Shown here in pieces: positions 1-12,650 of a DNA stretch of 64,000 nt. A program made the translations under genes and the position numbers. This DNA is from Epiperipatus broadwayi (lineage: Eukaryota; Onychophora; Udeonychophora; Euonychophora; Peripatidae): the NCBI GenBank assembly GCA_028023455.1, contig JAQFVV010000352.1:212501-276500 (forward strand), written 5' to 3'. Position 1 is the stretch's first letter, and every line of letters starts with the position of its first letter. Under the pieces are notes generated by a model, which did no database searches, had not been told where the DNA came from, and saw only the letters and a program-made list of their open reading frames with translations.

Positions 1-3000
1 TATATTACTTACATAATGTGTCATTTGGAAATTTTGTTTTTTTTTAAACATATATGCTTTATTGTGTCATGAAATATATATATATTGGGTTAAAGACAAA
101 AAAAAATGTGTAAAATATTTACACCTATTTCTTGTATATTTTTTTTTAGTTAAGGGAAACCGGAAATTATATATATCATTTATCTAGAGAGAGTGATAAA
201 AATATTTACTTCTCTCATATTTTAAATCCAAATTTAATGTATATTATTAAAGAGGTGAATATACAGACATTTTATCAAATATATATATATTGGAATGACC
301 GGATTATTATCTTATATAAAAGAAAATTTGATATAAGCCTTTTTCATTTTGTAATTTTCTATAGAAATGAACTGGTCCACTTTGAATACAAATGCAGGTT
401 TGATCTTTATTGCTTAAATACATTGTGCTCTCTCTAATAAAAGAATAGTTGTCATTTTAAATGATTAATGATCATTTTATGTGTATATTTTGGTGGGACT
501 GTTGATACATTAATGATTCTGCAGTGTGAAATGGAGTATGTATCTCCACTGTTATTGTTGGTATTGTTTTGTCTTGCTATAATTTGAGAATGACTAGTGA
601 CAGTTTTTAGTTAATGGGATATTCCAATAAAATGGCATCCAATTGATTAATATTTATATGCAGCATAGGCTAATGGAGTGTCACATATGGCTAATTTCAT
701 GAGAGGAAAATTGGTAGAGGCTAAGTACTAATTAATACTTATAAACATAAATAATCCTAGAAAGAAAGGATATCCATGGTTTAAATTCTATTTTTTCCTG
801 TGATGAGGCAAAGCCCACATATGCATATACCCATTAAGAGGTAGTAGAATCAACCAGATTATTACACAACTGTCATGTTGTTTTTATAAATCCTCCCTAT
901 TTAGTGTTAAATTCCTCGTGATAATTTAGAGTTAGTTTTTCCACTGTGTATGGTGAGGTATAACAGAACAAAATCACATAGCAAGTATAAAATAATATTA
1001 GATTTAGGAACACACATCTAGCATAGTGTTTTCGTAATTGAAATAGTGTTTATGATGTTGTAGGATCATCATCAGTTATAGACAGACCAAATATAAAATC
1101 TATTAATGATTGTGGAAAATTTTAGATGTACAAGTAAGAGATGCACATTGGTAATGTGGATTCACCTTCATCAAATAATGATGTGACAATAGAATTCTAA
1201 GATCAGTTACATACTCAAGGTTTGAGCTGTGGACATAGGTAATGCTTAATGAGATCTATGTGTATTTGACTTTTAATGTCTAGTCTTCATTTAATGCACT
1301 AAACTTATTCATTCCAAATTTAAATAAGTTAGTAATTGCACAGAATATGATAATTGCCCTTATCATATTCTGATAAAAGAAAGGGTTTTAGGAGAATGCA
1401 ATACTTTTAAATTTTTTCCTGAATTCTAAATTTATATTTGGTGCATATCCTAAAGTTCTAAGTATACTGCTAGTTATAAATTTAAGTGCTAGTCAGCTTA
1501 AATACGTTTTAGTATCTTATTCTTAAAAATATGCCAAAGAGTAACAAATGATATTTTGAATATTATTTTCTAAGCAGGTTGTATCATTTGCTGAGTATAT
1601 GGTCAATGGGATACTAAGTATTTGTCCCATCCATAAATTATTTTAACATATTAGTTTTATTTCATGACATATCTGTGAATAAAAAAATTGTACATATTGT
1701 AAATAAAGTTTGTGTTTAAAATTTTATTTAGTTACATGTAGTCTTATTGCTAATTACCACATATATACACTATTATTGTTATTACCATCAACCTATCAGA
1801 AGATTATAAATGGAAATCATAATAGACCAATATAGCACTATTCACTTTATTGTGCTATATCATAATAATGTTGGTAAGCCTTATAATTTATTGGTACATC
1901 TAATGCATCATCACACAATAATCGAAATTTTAATAACTTAGAGTACAGATTATTTTAAGAAATAAATTAAAAGATAACTATAATATTGATTTAATTGATT
2001 TAGTTAAATCCACATAGCTATCATTCACTGATCTTGATCACATGGTTTATAACTATTTAAAAAAGGAATTTGATAAGTTATTGATTTTAATTATTAAAAA
2101 GTCATTCCCAGTCGTAAATTTTAAAGTTTATGTTAGTTATAAAGTTTATATGTAACTGCTAAATAAAGTTTTTAATTTGAGTTTATATTGAGAGCTGTTT
2201 TGTGCATTATGTTTGGGCAGTGATAAAATCCCTCTGACTGACCCAAATATATGTTGTATAACAATTTATAGTGTTTGAACCCTGAGAAGAATTAATTGTT
2301 AAGTTTCAAGGTAGAATTTAAATTTGTAGTAAATTTTATTGCAAATCAATTATTATAGTTGGACTTGAAATAGATTACTTTCATTGTTTTATGAAAGTCA
2401 ACTAAGCTTTAAGATGCAAATTATATTTTTTTGGTATAAACTGTATAGTTTGTTTTAACTTCATGATAAATATTCTGGTTGTGTCAAGCTTCAAATCCCT
2501 ATTTTTATTTAGCTTATATTTTTACCATTTAATACCATATTAGGTCATAGTTTAAGATTTCAGTCTCCATCATTAACATTGTTTTTCAATTTCATCTTGA
2601 TCCATTATTTTATTTATTCATTCTCATTTGACATTAATTCATTATTATAATTGATTGATTATACATTAATTTTTATTCTTTTATCATCTCAACTATTCAT
2701 TAACTCTTATTCTATCATCATCTTAATCAATCATTATTTTCATACATCTTCATTCTTTTCTTTTCCTTCTTAGACTCATTTCATTCTACTATTTAATGAT
2801 TACTTCTTTCCATCATCCATTTAGTCATATACATCCTAATTTACTTATCATTTCATTTATAAGTTTAATTTCATAATTATTCCAGAGATATAGTTATTAG
2901 TTATTTATTAGTTTGCTGGATATAAAAATTTAACTCATCACCTTTAGTTTGTGTGGATTTCAAAGCTGGTTTGACCAGAAGTTATTATCTTGATAATTCA

Positions 3001-3132
3001 CCTTGTGATATTCTTTAGATCTATTGTTTCATGCTAGTTTTATTCAATACAGGAATCGTTTCGGTAGTTTTGCATTTTTGTTTCTTTATGTTTATATTCT
3101 TGATAATGAGAGTATGATAGGTTGCATAGGAG
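1..3132 (+). repeat. 3.1 kb dispersed non-coding repeat, copy 1
   Basis: This stretch aligns by eye, in the same orientation, with about 59700-62813. Shared blocks include the start (an attttgttt block followed by a tattgtg block), a block around 1050-1085 ending in gatcatcatcagttatag, the block near 1900 with gcatcatcacacaata, and the end near 3100 with gagagtatgataggttgca. Similarity stops at about 3132. The left edge is cut by the window. No open frame is conserved between the copies, and no terminal repeats or target duplication are visible. The second half also resembles, on the opposite strand, the sequences at 15.4-17.0 kb and 18.0-21.5 kb. The element class is unknown; a long non-autonomous element or a segmental duplication would both fit. 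Confidence 0.75.
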
Positions 3133-3265
3133 GTTCATGCATGTAAACAGCCCCTACAGTTAAATAGTATTCATTTCTCAGATGAGAGCTTATGGGATCA
3201 AGTTGAAATGTTGAAATATCTAATTAATATCTTACACGGATAAACACTCAAAATATATTCTTTAT

Positions 3266-3314
<49 letters not shown>

Positions 3315-3985
3315 CTATAATACCCATTATAATAAATATAATATGCAACTTTCAAACAATTTAACAGTAAAAACCCTATATTTTAAATTTATTAGTAGCA
3401 CATTTAAGTATGGAGTAATACTCATCAACTATAAATCAATTTCAAATTTTAATGTTACATAAATTTCCATAAGCTGTATATGACTGTATTTGCAACTTGC
3501 CTGTTAATTACAATATCTTTATAATTTAGATATAATAAACACCTCCATACTTCCCCATTCTTTTTAGATTCACTTAAATAAAAATATAATAAAAGACAAA
3601 TGCCCAAAATAGATTAGTAATAATCATTATTGTATTTATCTCAAATGGATGGCATCAAAGTTGTGAGTGGAGGAAGTTTGGCAATGTAAATGAAAATGTG
3701 ACAACACTTTATTAACATTGCCTTTTCATTTTTTTCCACTTCTTATGATCACTTTTTTCAGTTAATATTATTGTTTCATCAAATGTAAACTTATAATTAC
3801 AAGATTTTTAAAGAGGCAATTTTAATATGTAAATATAAAGATAATGTTATTCACAGGGAAGTTGCAAATATGGTGATATACAGCTTATGGATATATATAT
3901 AAAATGAACAAATTTTAAATTAAAACTTATTCATAATGTTGTCTTTGCAATGTAATATTTTAAAAACAATTCAACAAAAAAATAT
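3133..3985. other. AT-rich spacer without recognised gene
   Basis: No supported coding sequence or RNA gene. It contains a compound microsatellite, (AT)n then (GT)n, at about 3267-3310. The rest is low-complexity AT-rich sequence. Confidence 0.6.
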
Positions 3986-4426
3986 TTTTAATAAACCTCA
4001 CCAACCCGGATTTCGCCTCTATATTGGAGCATTAGAAAGAGGTAAATAACATGATAGAGCAATTAAAATGAACTATATGGGTTCAGGGGTTTGTCTACAT
4101 TTTTTAAATACTGAACATAGAATAAATTGTGAAAAAAATATTCAAGTAATTAAATATGTAAAGAAGTATAGTGAGAGGATATGTTATGAATCTTTATATA
4201 TACAAAAGAATTTAGAAAAATGTATAAATATAGTTAAAGGTCCTGTAAAATTGGAGGGAAAATGGGTGTTCTTAGATAGCTGGAAAATGTAATTTAAGTA
4301 CAATTATAGGTAAATTATATGTATATATTTATATAAATAATTATTCTAATTATGTTGAGTTTAAATTATTAAATATAGTTCTAATATGTAAAAAAGAGAA
4401 AATTAGGAAATTTATAAATAATATTA

Positions 4427-4463
<37 letters not shown>

Positions 4464-4696
4464 ATTATATCATGTAAATACATGATTATAATTTATAAGT
4501 AAATATTATGTATAATTATTTATGTATGTAATGAATAGGAAATAGATTATTTTATCTTTAATATTATAATGTAAAATGAAGCCTGTAGATGGAGATGCTG
4601 TAAAATAGAAATAATTATAATATAACTTTAAGTTTATTTACATCTTGATATGGTTCCAATATAGGGATAAAATCTGGGTTGGTGAAATTTATTAAA
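3986..4696. mobile_element. Inverted-repeat element, MITE-like
   Basis: The left arm (3986-4033) and right arm (4650-4696) are inverted copies of about 47 bp. Both contain the block caccaaccc followed by gattt and then ctatattgga, with several mismatches. Weaker similarity continues outward into A/T-rich sequence on both sides. The interior is AT-rich and carries a (TA)n(TG)n array near 4427-4463 and one 74-codon open frame (4068-4292) that resembles nothing I know. The arms suggest a small non-autonomous DNA transposon or foldback element; no clean target duplication was found, so the true ends may lie further out. Confidence 0.45.
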
Positions 4697-4765
4697 CATA
4701 ATATTATTAAAAATGTTGTCCTATTAAATAATTTTATTGAATTATGTTTAATATATATATATATA

Positions 4766-7700
4766 TGGCTGCAGAAAGGAGTTTGCTATTAACTGAAAGG
4801 AGACCCTTTGATTCCTCTTGGAGGCCTTAAAGGAACCGAGCAGGGCAAATTCCTAATGTCCACTCCATACGTTCTTGTCATTGCAGCTGTTATTACTATA
4901 TGTTTATTCATATAGTATACGAACATGGATGGGCTGCTCACCAACACGCATTAGCCAGCGTGGTGAGTTTATTGGCTTTTTACCTCTGAGTTTAAGATCA
5001 AGAAACACCATGGTCTTTCTTCTCAGTGCCTGATAAGGCAGAATCAATGTTTGTGTAAATGATAAAGATTTTTCCTAATTATACAATTATGACAGACAAA
5101 AATAAAGCATGGCCCTTAATCCCAGGAGGCTGTAAAGTCACCAACCAAGGCAGCGGTTGGTGGCCGAAGGCGGAGGGTGCTAAGAATATCCTGGAGGCGG
5201 ACCCAGACTGCCATTTGATGATGACTTTTTATTTAGGTACTTACAACTGCAGATCACTTTCAAGTGAAGGAAGATTGCAAGAATTAGAAGAAGAACTCTC
5301 TTATATTAAATGGGATATTATTGGACTTTGTGAAGTTAGAAGAAAAGGTGAAGAGACAATTGATTTAAAAAGTGGACATATGCTCTATTATAAAGGCACA
5401 AATATTGGAAATACAAGTGGAGTAGGATTCATTATAAATAAAAAGTGGAAGAACAATATTGTGGAGATTGATGGTGTATCAGACAGAGTGGCAAGATTAG
5501 TTATACAACTTAATAGCAGATATCAAATGCAGATAATTCAGGTTTATGCCCCAACAAGTTCTCACAGTGATGAAGTAGTAGAAGATTTTTATATGGATGT
5601 ACAAAAGGCTTTTGATCAGAGTAAACAACATTTTAAAATTGTTATGGGAGATTTTAATGCTAGAATTGGGAAACAAATGAAAGATGAAAGTGTTGTAGGT
5701 AATTTTGGTTATGGTAATAGAAATGAGAGAGGACATAGACTTGTGGAGTTTGCAGAGAAGGAAAAACTTTATATTATGAATTCTTTTTTTTGAGAAAAAT
5801 GTTAGAAGGAAATGGACATGGAAGCATCCAAATTAAGGTACAACAGAATTGGATTATATTTTGACTAACAGGAAATACATATTTCAAGATTGTAATGTTC
5901 TTAATAAATTTAACACAGGAAGTGATCATCGATTAGTAAGGGGTAAGATACATGTTAATGTAAAACTAGAGAGACAAAAATTATTAAGAAAAACTATATT
6001 TACAGTTGATATTCCTAATCTTCAGAAACATTCTAATGAATTTAAATTAGAACTTACAAATCGGTTTCAAGTATTAGTAGATTTTGAACATGATTCAGAT
6101 TTGAATGAAATTAATATGAAAATAACTGATACACTTTTAAAAACTGCAACAAAGATAGCTGGTAGAAAAAAGCAGCAATTGACTAATAAAATTTCTACTG
6201 AGACTAGAGAACTTATGAAGAAAAGAAGGAATATGAAGATATGCAAGAATGATACATTAAAAAGAATTGAATATCTCGAATTTTGTAAAATGGTGCGGAA
6301 AAGAGCTGAAAATGATATAAGGAAGTATAACTGTGAACTAGCAAGAAAAGCTGTAGAAGAAAATAAAAGTCTTAAGAATGTAAAACAACATTTTGGTATT
6401 GGTAGGAAATTTATATCTGCAATAAGGAAAAAAAGATGGAATTATTACTAAAAAGAGGGATGACATTATGAAATTGGTAGAAGATTTTTATCAAGAATTA
6501 TATAGTAATAAAGAACAAGTACCTCCTATATCTATTACATCTTCCGAATTGCCCAGAATTTTAAATGAAGAAGTGAGAAATGCAATTAAATGTATGAAAA
6601 AAGGAAAGGCTCCAGGTAATGATGGAATTATAATTGATATATTAAAAGAAGCAGGTGAAGAAACAGAAAAAATATTAGCAAAGTTATATACCAAATGTCT
6701 AAATGATAAAGATGTACCGGATGATTGGAAGAATGCAGTAATAATATTAATATTTAAAAAAGGTGATAAAGAAGATATTAGAAATTACAGACCTATCAGC
6801 CTTTTATCAGTTTTATATAAAATTTTTACCAAGATAATTACAACTCGTCTACAGAGAACTTTGGATTTTCACCAACCAAGAGAACAAGCTGGATTTAAAA
6901 GTGGTTTTAGTACAGTAGATCATATTCAAGTATTGAGAGAAGTTATAGAAAGGACAAATGAATATGAGTTGTCATTATGTTTTGGATTTGTAGATTATGA
7001 AAAGGCATTTGATTCTATAAACATTTCTTCAGTGATTAAAGCATTGGATCATCAAGGTATAGATCCAGGATATTGTCATATTTTAAAGAATATTTATAAA
7101 AATGCAACAGCAACAATTAGATTACATAATGATACTGGGAAAGTCAACATTGAGAAAGGTGTAAGAAAAGGTGACTCCATATCTCCAAAACTTTTTACAG
7201 CAGTTTTGCAAGAAGTTTTTTGGGGATTAAAATGGGAAACTAAAGGAGTGAAAGTAAATGGAGATTATTTAAGTCATTTAGATTTCACAGATGATGTAGT
7301 TGTTTTTGCAAATAATGCTTCTGAGCTGCAGGAAATGTTGCAGGAGTTATCAGATGAAAGTAGGAAAGTAGGACTAAAGATAAATGTTAAAAAGACTAAA
7401 GTAATGTTTAATCGATTTGCTCAAAATATGAAAATAAAGATTGATTATGATGAATTAGAAGAAGTTAAGAGTTACAAATACCTTGGTCAGATTATTAATA
7501 CAGATGGAAACATAATAGAGGAAATTAATCATAGAATTAAACTTGGTTGGAGTGCTTTTGGTAGAAATAACTTGATATTAAAAGGAAATATGCCTATGTG
7601 TTTGAAAAGAAAGGTTTTTAACAAATGTGTTTTACCAGTTCTTACTTATGGATCTGAGACTTGGACACTTAATAGAAGATCACTACAGAGAATTCAGACC

Positions 7701-8068
7701 ACTCAAAGAAGTATGGAGAGATGTATGTTGGGAGTAACAAGAAGAGATCGAAAATGCAATGTATGGGTAAGAGAAAAAACAGGTGTTACTGACCTCATTG
7801 AAAAAATTAAAAGATTGAAGTGGAGTTGGGCTGGACATATTGCTAGAATAGATGATAATAGATGGACAATTGAAATTTTAAACTGGATTCCAAGAGATTG
7901 TAAAAGACCCAGAAGGAGACCACATGTAAGATGGATGGATGAAATAAGAAAATGTGTAGGGGTGATGTGGAGAAGAGAAGCTAATGATCGGAGAAGATGG
8001 ATTAAACTTTGAGAGACCTTCATCCTGCAATGGATTGATAATGGTTGATAATGATGATGATATATATA
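4766..8068 (+). mobile_element. RTE-type LINE, copy 1, near full length
   Basis: The element begins next to a (TA)n tract with a non-coding leader of about 290 bp, carries the endonuclease/reverse transcriptase coding region (5059-8012), and ends with a short 3' region rich in tgataatg-type units running into (TA)n, as RTE tails often do. The 5' boundary is inferred from the end of the (TA)n tract at 4765. No clear target duplication can be read because both flanks are (TA)n. A second, shorter copy lies at 22659-24133; comparing the two shows which bases are disabling changes in this copy. Confidence 0.85.
5059..8012 (+). pseudogene. RTE endonuclease / reverse transcriptase, broken by three lesions
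   Basis: In an intact element this protein nicks target DNA and reverse-transcribes the element RNA there. The N-terminal part is an APE-type endonuclease: a TYNCRSL start, GLCEVRRKG, QVYAPTS, GDFNARIG and, after the break, SDHRLV. The reverse transcriptase follows: [32 protein letters not shown], and FTDD (7284-7295) where relatives usually have FADD or YADD. The C-terminus has the RTE signature WAGHIAR, then RPHVRWMD. Comparison with the copy at 22.7 kb shows three lesions: an extra T in the T run at about 5783-5790, a G-to-T change making TAA at about 5833-5836, and an extra A near 6427-6433. After the third, the frame is open from 6468 to 8012. The gene is therefore not functional, although the RT half is uninterrupted. 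The D-to-T context change in FTDD leaves both catalytic aspartates. Confidence 0.88.
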
Positions 8069-8096
8069 TATATATGCCCATATACATATATATATC

Positions 8097-8131
<35 letters not shown>
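8059..8131. repeat. (TA)n microsatellite between RTE tail and LTR
   Basis: An interrupted (TA)n tract lies between the 3' tail of the RTE copy and the first base of the LTR-like repeat at 8132. It encodes only spurious Ile/Tyr repeats. Confidence 0.9.
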
Positions 8132-8134
<3 letters not shown>

Positions 8135-10009
8135 AATGGGCACACATGCCGTTACATTCTTTATTTGAAAAAATTAGACATTAAAAAGAAAACTTTGCAT
8201 ATTTTTTTTTTTTTTTTAAGAAATAAAAAAAATTGAAAGTTAAAAGTCATTTAAACTTTATATATATAAAATCACACAGATGAAAAATTATTAAAAAAAA
8301 ACTTTATTAAAAAAAGGAAAAGTTTTAAAACTAAATATTAATAAAAAAGCTTGAAGGATTTAAAGATAAAAAGAATGTATAATAAATTAAGTAATGCTAT
8401 TGTAAAATGGAAATGATTATTTTAATTAGTTAAAATTAAGCTAGCCCTTGGGCATTTCAAAATGTATAAGTAAAGGTCAGATAGAAAAGAAAACAATAGA
8501 AACTAATAGCCAATAAAATAAATCCTCAGGAAATGGACTTCAACGAAAAGACCATCACCATTGTCATGACGTAATGTCAACTCAATCCAAATTTCTAATA
8601 TAAAAGAAAAAGTTTGGAAATAAATTTTATTGAAGAAAGAGTTGGGAAAGGATAGAGATTTGAAAGCAGAGGTGTGTTAGATTTGATGAAGAAGGGATTG
8701 GAAAGATGCACTATTCCGTACCTTCAGTTTTGCTTTAAAAACAAAAAAAAAAGAAATGACCAATGGTTTTCCTACATTACAAAGCACAGGACATTGGGGA
8801 ATTATTGCTGGATCGCAAAGTGCAAGCAACTGATAAAGATTAACTTTTTTAAACTGTAATAACTTTATGAATGCTAATAAGCTTTAACTATAATTCTAAA
8901 ACTGTAGTATTTGAAAGAAATAAGAACCTTAATTCTAAACTTCTTCCCTATTTAATAGAAATAGAATCTTATCTGACCAACATAAATTATTATTAAAAAT
9001 TAATTGTATTTGATGTATTTTTTTAAATCATTTCCGTTTATTTATTTTTTTATTCTTTAACTTTTATTATGATTTTTGTTTTTTCATTAAACTAAACTTA
9101 AATGCTAAATTTGCATAGATTTGTAAAGTTATATTAGTTTAATTAAGGGAGGGTAAATCTTAGGGGTTATTTGTTTTGTAGTTAAATTGGGTCTATGGAT
9201 TGGATATATTGGTGTAATTAATAAATGTAGCATGATGTCCGCTATGTGCATGATCACCTTATATGTCATACTCAGGCTAAATAACCTTTCTTATTGACCA
9301 TCGGAGACAGACAGTATTCCCTGATTCTTGGATCACCTTTTTTTCTATGGAATGTGATAGTAAGATAGAAAACACAGTCCCTTCCTATGGAGTTTTTTTA
9401 TTGTTCATCTCGCCAGACAGAGGTAGTATTCCTGTACTGGATGAGAGTCTGTGTCTTCTATAACCATGCTGTTCAGGTGCACATTCCTGACAGTATGTCA
9501 TTTGTGCTGTAGTATTCATGCTGCAATGAATACATTGATTTATCAGATGGATTGATGTTGGTTTGACTGCAAACTTTTGGCCTAAGGTTAAATAAGGGAT
9601 ACAATATTTTCTTTTCAAATGCAATCTATGTAGTCAATTCATACTCAACATTTTAATAAAATATGAAATTCATCTGTGTGAACTTCAAAAATAAAAGTTT
9701 AAAATGTAAACTAAATGTTAAAGTAAAAGTTAGACTAAAATAATAATTCTAAATCTTATATATGTTTAAACAAATGTTTGTGTGTGTTATTCCTGGCAGT
9801 GGCTTCTTTTATTTTTTATTTTTTTAATATTGAAAATATTTTTAAATAATAATATACTGAGCTAATAGTATGGGCTGATGGTCAAAATATAAAATAAAGT
9901 ATGGTCTTATGTACCTGCCTACTATATAAATTGTCTAGGTTCAAGTGGCCTAGTGGTGCTCTGTATTGCAGATATGATAAGACTTTATTGATCAATTCCG
10001 ATTGTTATA
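8132..10009 (+). repeat. Long terminal repeat-like sequence, copy 1 (1.88 kb)
   Basis: It starts TGTAATGGGCACA and ends GTTATA, three bases before a primer-binding-site-like sequence. It matches 13340-15254 along its whole length in the same orientation, for example the blocks at 8175 and 13385 with gacattaaaaagaaaacttt, and at 9425 and 14660 with gtagtattcctgtactgg. The termini TGTAA/TTATA are a near match to a normal TG...CA pair. It has no coding capacity. An open frame on the minus strand at 9385-9624 also appears in other copies but is not conserved as protein. Confidence 0.7.
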
Positions 10010-10011
10010 AT

Positions 10012-10029
10012 TGGCACCCAATGTGAGGC
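10012..10029 (+). promoter_or_regulatory. Candidate tRNA primer-binding site
   Basis: TGGCACCCAATGTGAGGC follows the LTR-like end after two bases. It starts TGG and resembles the Lys-tRNA-type site TGGCGCCCAACGTGGGGC used by many Gypsy elements, with four differences. That is what one expects just downstream of a 5' LTR and supports plus-strand orientation. Confidence 0.55.
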
Positions 10030-11981
10030 TTATTAATAATCTGATATATGCCAGCAATGCTATTATAATAATATAAAATCATTGGATTTAAAGATTAAAT
10101 ATAAAGCTTTAAGTAGTTTAAGAAATACATAATGATATGTTAAAATTATGATCTGTGTAAGATAGAATCATTAAGCAGAAGTTAAAACTATTATTAATGA
10201 AGCATGGATTTCTTCCTCTTTTTGAATCTATACTATTTTGTTTAAATATATAAAAAAACTAAAATTCATGCACATAAAAGTGCAAACAACAAAATAGAAT
10301 TTGATCACCAGCCTTTTGTCAATGATGATGAATAAAGAAATTAATAAAACTAATGGACACCAAAATCATCCCAGATTGAAAAATATTTATACATTTTGTA
10401 TAATTTTATGGTAAAATATATTTCAAAAAGCATATATTCATTTTATAAAAAAAAGTCAGTTCTTGTGAACAATTTAGAAATAAATAAGAACTCATTAACC
10501 CCTTTTCTAAATTCATAGGACTGGATTTGATTAGCATTTACAAATAAAAGTTTAGTGAAAAATATAAAAATATCATTTAAAATAAATTATAACCGCACTA
10601 AATTATAAAAGAAAGTAAGAAGATTGATCTTACTTAAACTGCAAGCTTGTTTTAGTTGGTTTCAAGATTATTTATAACCTTATTTAATTATAAATATTAC
10701 CTGAACGAACTGGCACGTTCGAGCAAAATGGAAAATATTATTGATAGCTTTAGCTGTCAATAATACCACCCATGATCATATCGAGCTATGCAATGCATAA
10801 CACAATCACATTTTCAGATTGTGGCCCACCTCAGCTGCTAGATTCAAATCCCCACTATCCAAACACTTTATTTATTTCAGAGTAAACCCTGGGTTTCAGC
10901 TAGTCTAAGACTAACTTGTTTGGACAGTAGATGCATAATCCAGTGCTTGAAAAATCTCTTAACTAGATCAGTCTATTATTTTAATTCAATAACAAAATAT
11001 AGTTTCAAATAGTGGTGAAAAGAATTGACTGACAAATAAAGTTTTAAGTTTAAAGACAATTTATTTTAATTAACATTATTAAACTAATTTTAAATATTTT
11101 ATAAATCTTATTTACTAATATAATACATGCACATATATAATTCGCACAATATAATATCTTATGAGAACGCAATAAATAATATTTAAAATTTAAAATACAA
11201 TAAAATTAATATACTAGCACATGAATACACACAACATTTTAAACACACATATTAATAGTTCATCTATGGGTCCTATAGCGTTCTTAAATTATACTCTTGA
11301 GGCTTTACAAATGCATTGGCTTTTTTATAAATGAATATAAGAAAATATTTTACCTAGGATTTTGAACATGTGTACTTCTTGCTGTTTGCTGCTTCTGATG
11401 AAATATTTCTAATTTGTTAGATTTGAAGTTTCCTTGTGGAAATTTGATGCTGATTATTCCAAGGCGTTTTCTTTAATACAATTACACATTGAGCAGCTTC
11501 AGGTTGTTACACTCAGGCATCACTTTTATCTGGTAGTTGGCTGTTTTCATTGGACTTCAGGCTGAAGGAATTTGTATGTTTTCTGAGGTTTTAACACTAC
11601 ATTCTGATATAACTCACTGATAGATTGTACAGATGTTATCTCAAATGCCAATAACTCGAGTCAAACTCAACTCTAATGCAACCAGTTCGACTAAGTGTCT
11701 GATAAAAAATTGGCTATTTATACATATGATGTGTTGTCGAAGTTCTTTTTATTAGTAGCTAATCCTTTGGAGATAAGCTTTTTATTTTTATTGTCGAAAT
11801 TCCTTTGATATTCTTTTAATTACGTGTTTTTTAAGATCATTTAATTAGTAGCCATGCAAACATGTTGTTTTTATATTTTTATTAGTAGCCGCCACTGAGT
11901 ATTTTTTGATTTTTAACTTTCATTTATTCTTAATATTTGATACACATACATTTATTACATTTACAGTTGCACACACATATG
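10030..11981 (+). other. Interior of LTR-like element, non-coding
   Basis: No open frame of gag, protease, RT or integrase type is visible on either strand. The stretch includes a 12-13 bp hairpin at 10736-10765 (attattgatagc, loop ttta, gctgtcaataat) and AT-rich sequence with motif ttattagtagc repeated near 11750-11890. A B-box-like gattcaaatcc near 10845 lacks a convincing A box. Confidence 0.5.
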
Positions 11982-12630
11982 TGGAGTTTTTTATTGTTCT
12001 TCTCACCAGACAGATGTAGTATTCCTGTACTGGATGAGAGTCAATGTTTTCTATAACCATGCTGTTCAGATGTACATTCCTGACAGTATGATATATGTGC
12101 TGTCGTATTCATGCTGCATTGAATACATTGATGTATCAGATGGATTGATGTTGGTTTGACTGTAAACTTTTGGCTTAAGGTTAAATAATGGATAAAATAT
12201 TGTCTTTTCAAATGCAATATATGTAGTCTATTCATACTTGACACTTTAATAAAATATTAAATTCATCTGTGTGAACTTCAAAAATAAAAGTTAAAAATGT
12301 AAATTAAATATGAAAGTAAAAGTGATACTAAAATGATTCAAAATCTAAATTACATATATGTTTAATAAATGTTTGTGTGTGTTATTACTGTTAGTGGCTT
12401 CTTTTATTTTTTTTAATATTGAAAATATTTTTAAATAAGAATTTATATTTTATAAATCTCTGTGTCTCACTGAGCTTGCCGCATGGTCTGACGGTCAGAA
12501 TAAAACATATGTAGAAATTGGATCTTAACATCGTGTATCTGTCTACTCTATAAATTTTCTAGGTTCAAGTAGTTAGTGGTGCCCTGTATTGCAGATATGG
12601 TAAGACTCCACTTTCATTCCGATGGTTATA
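11982..12630 (+). repeat. Partial third copy of the LTR-like repeat (3' 650 bp)
   Basis: It matches the 3' part of the LTR-like copies from about 9389 and 14624 onward, including the block cctgtactggatgagagtc and the GTTATA end. It lacks the 5' two thirds. Like copy 1 it is followed by a TGG-type sequence. It lies inside the interval between the two full copies, so the locus is not a simple LTR-interior-LTR structure. Confidence 0.7.
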
Positions 12631-12632
12631 AT

Positions 12633-12650
12633 TGGCCACCCAACATAGAA
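12633..12650 (+). promoter_or_regulatory. Degenerate primer-binding site after partial LTR
   Basis: TGGCCACCCAACATAGAA begins two bases after the GTTATA end of the partial LTR copy, at the same place as the better preserved site at 10012. It is clearly related but eroded. Confidence 0.4.

Noticed and set aside
4068-4292. 74-codon frame inside the inverted-repeat element
   Set aside because: No recognisable motif, no second copy, and within the range of chance open frames in AT-rich DNA.
5497-5736. Minus-strand frames overlapping the RTE coding region (also 6491-6694, 23133-23534, 23556-23759)
   Set aside because: They are antisense shadows of the RTE reading frame.
10780-10862. tRNA-like B box gattcaaatcc on the plus strand
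   Set aside because: No A box at a suitable distance and no cloverleaf can be drawn.
11385-11435. CTGATGA followed by a possible stem and GAA
   Set aside because: GAAA is not in place and the stem does not abut the core, unlike the motif at 27648.
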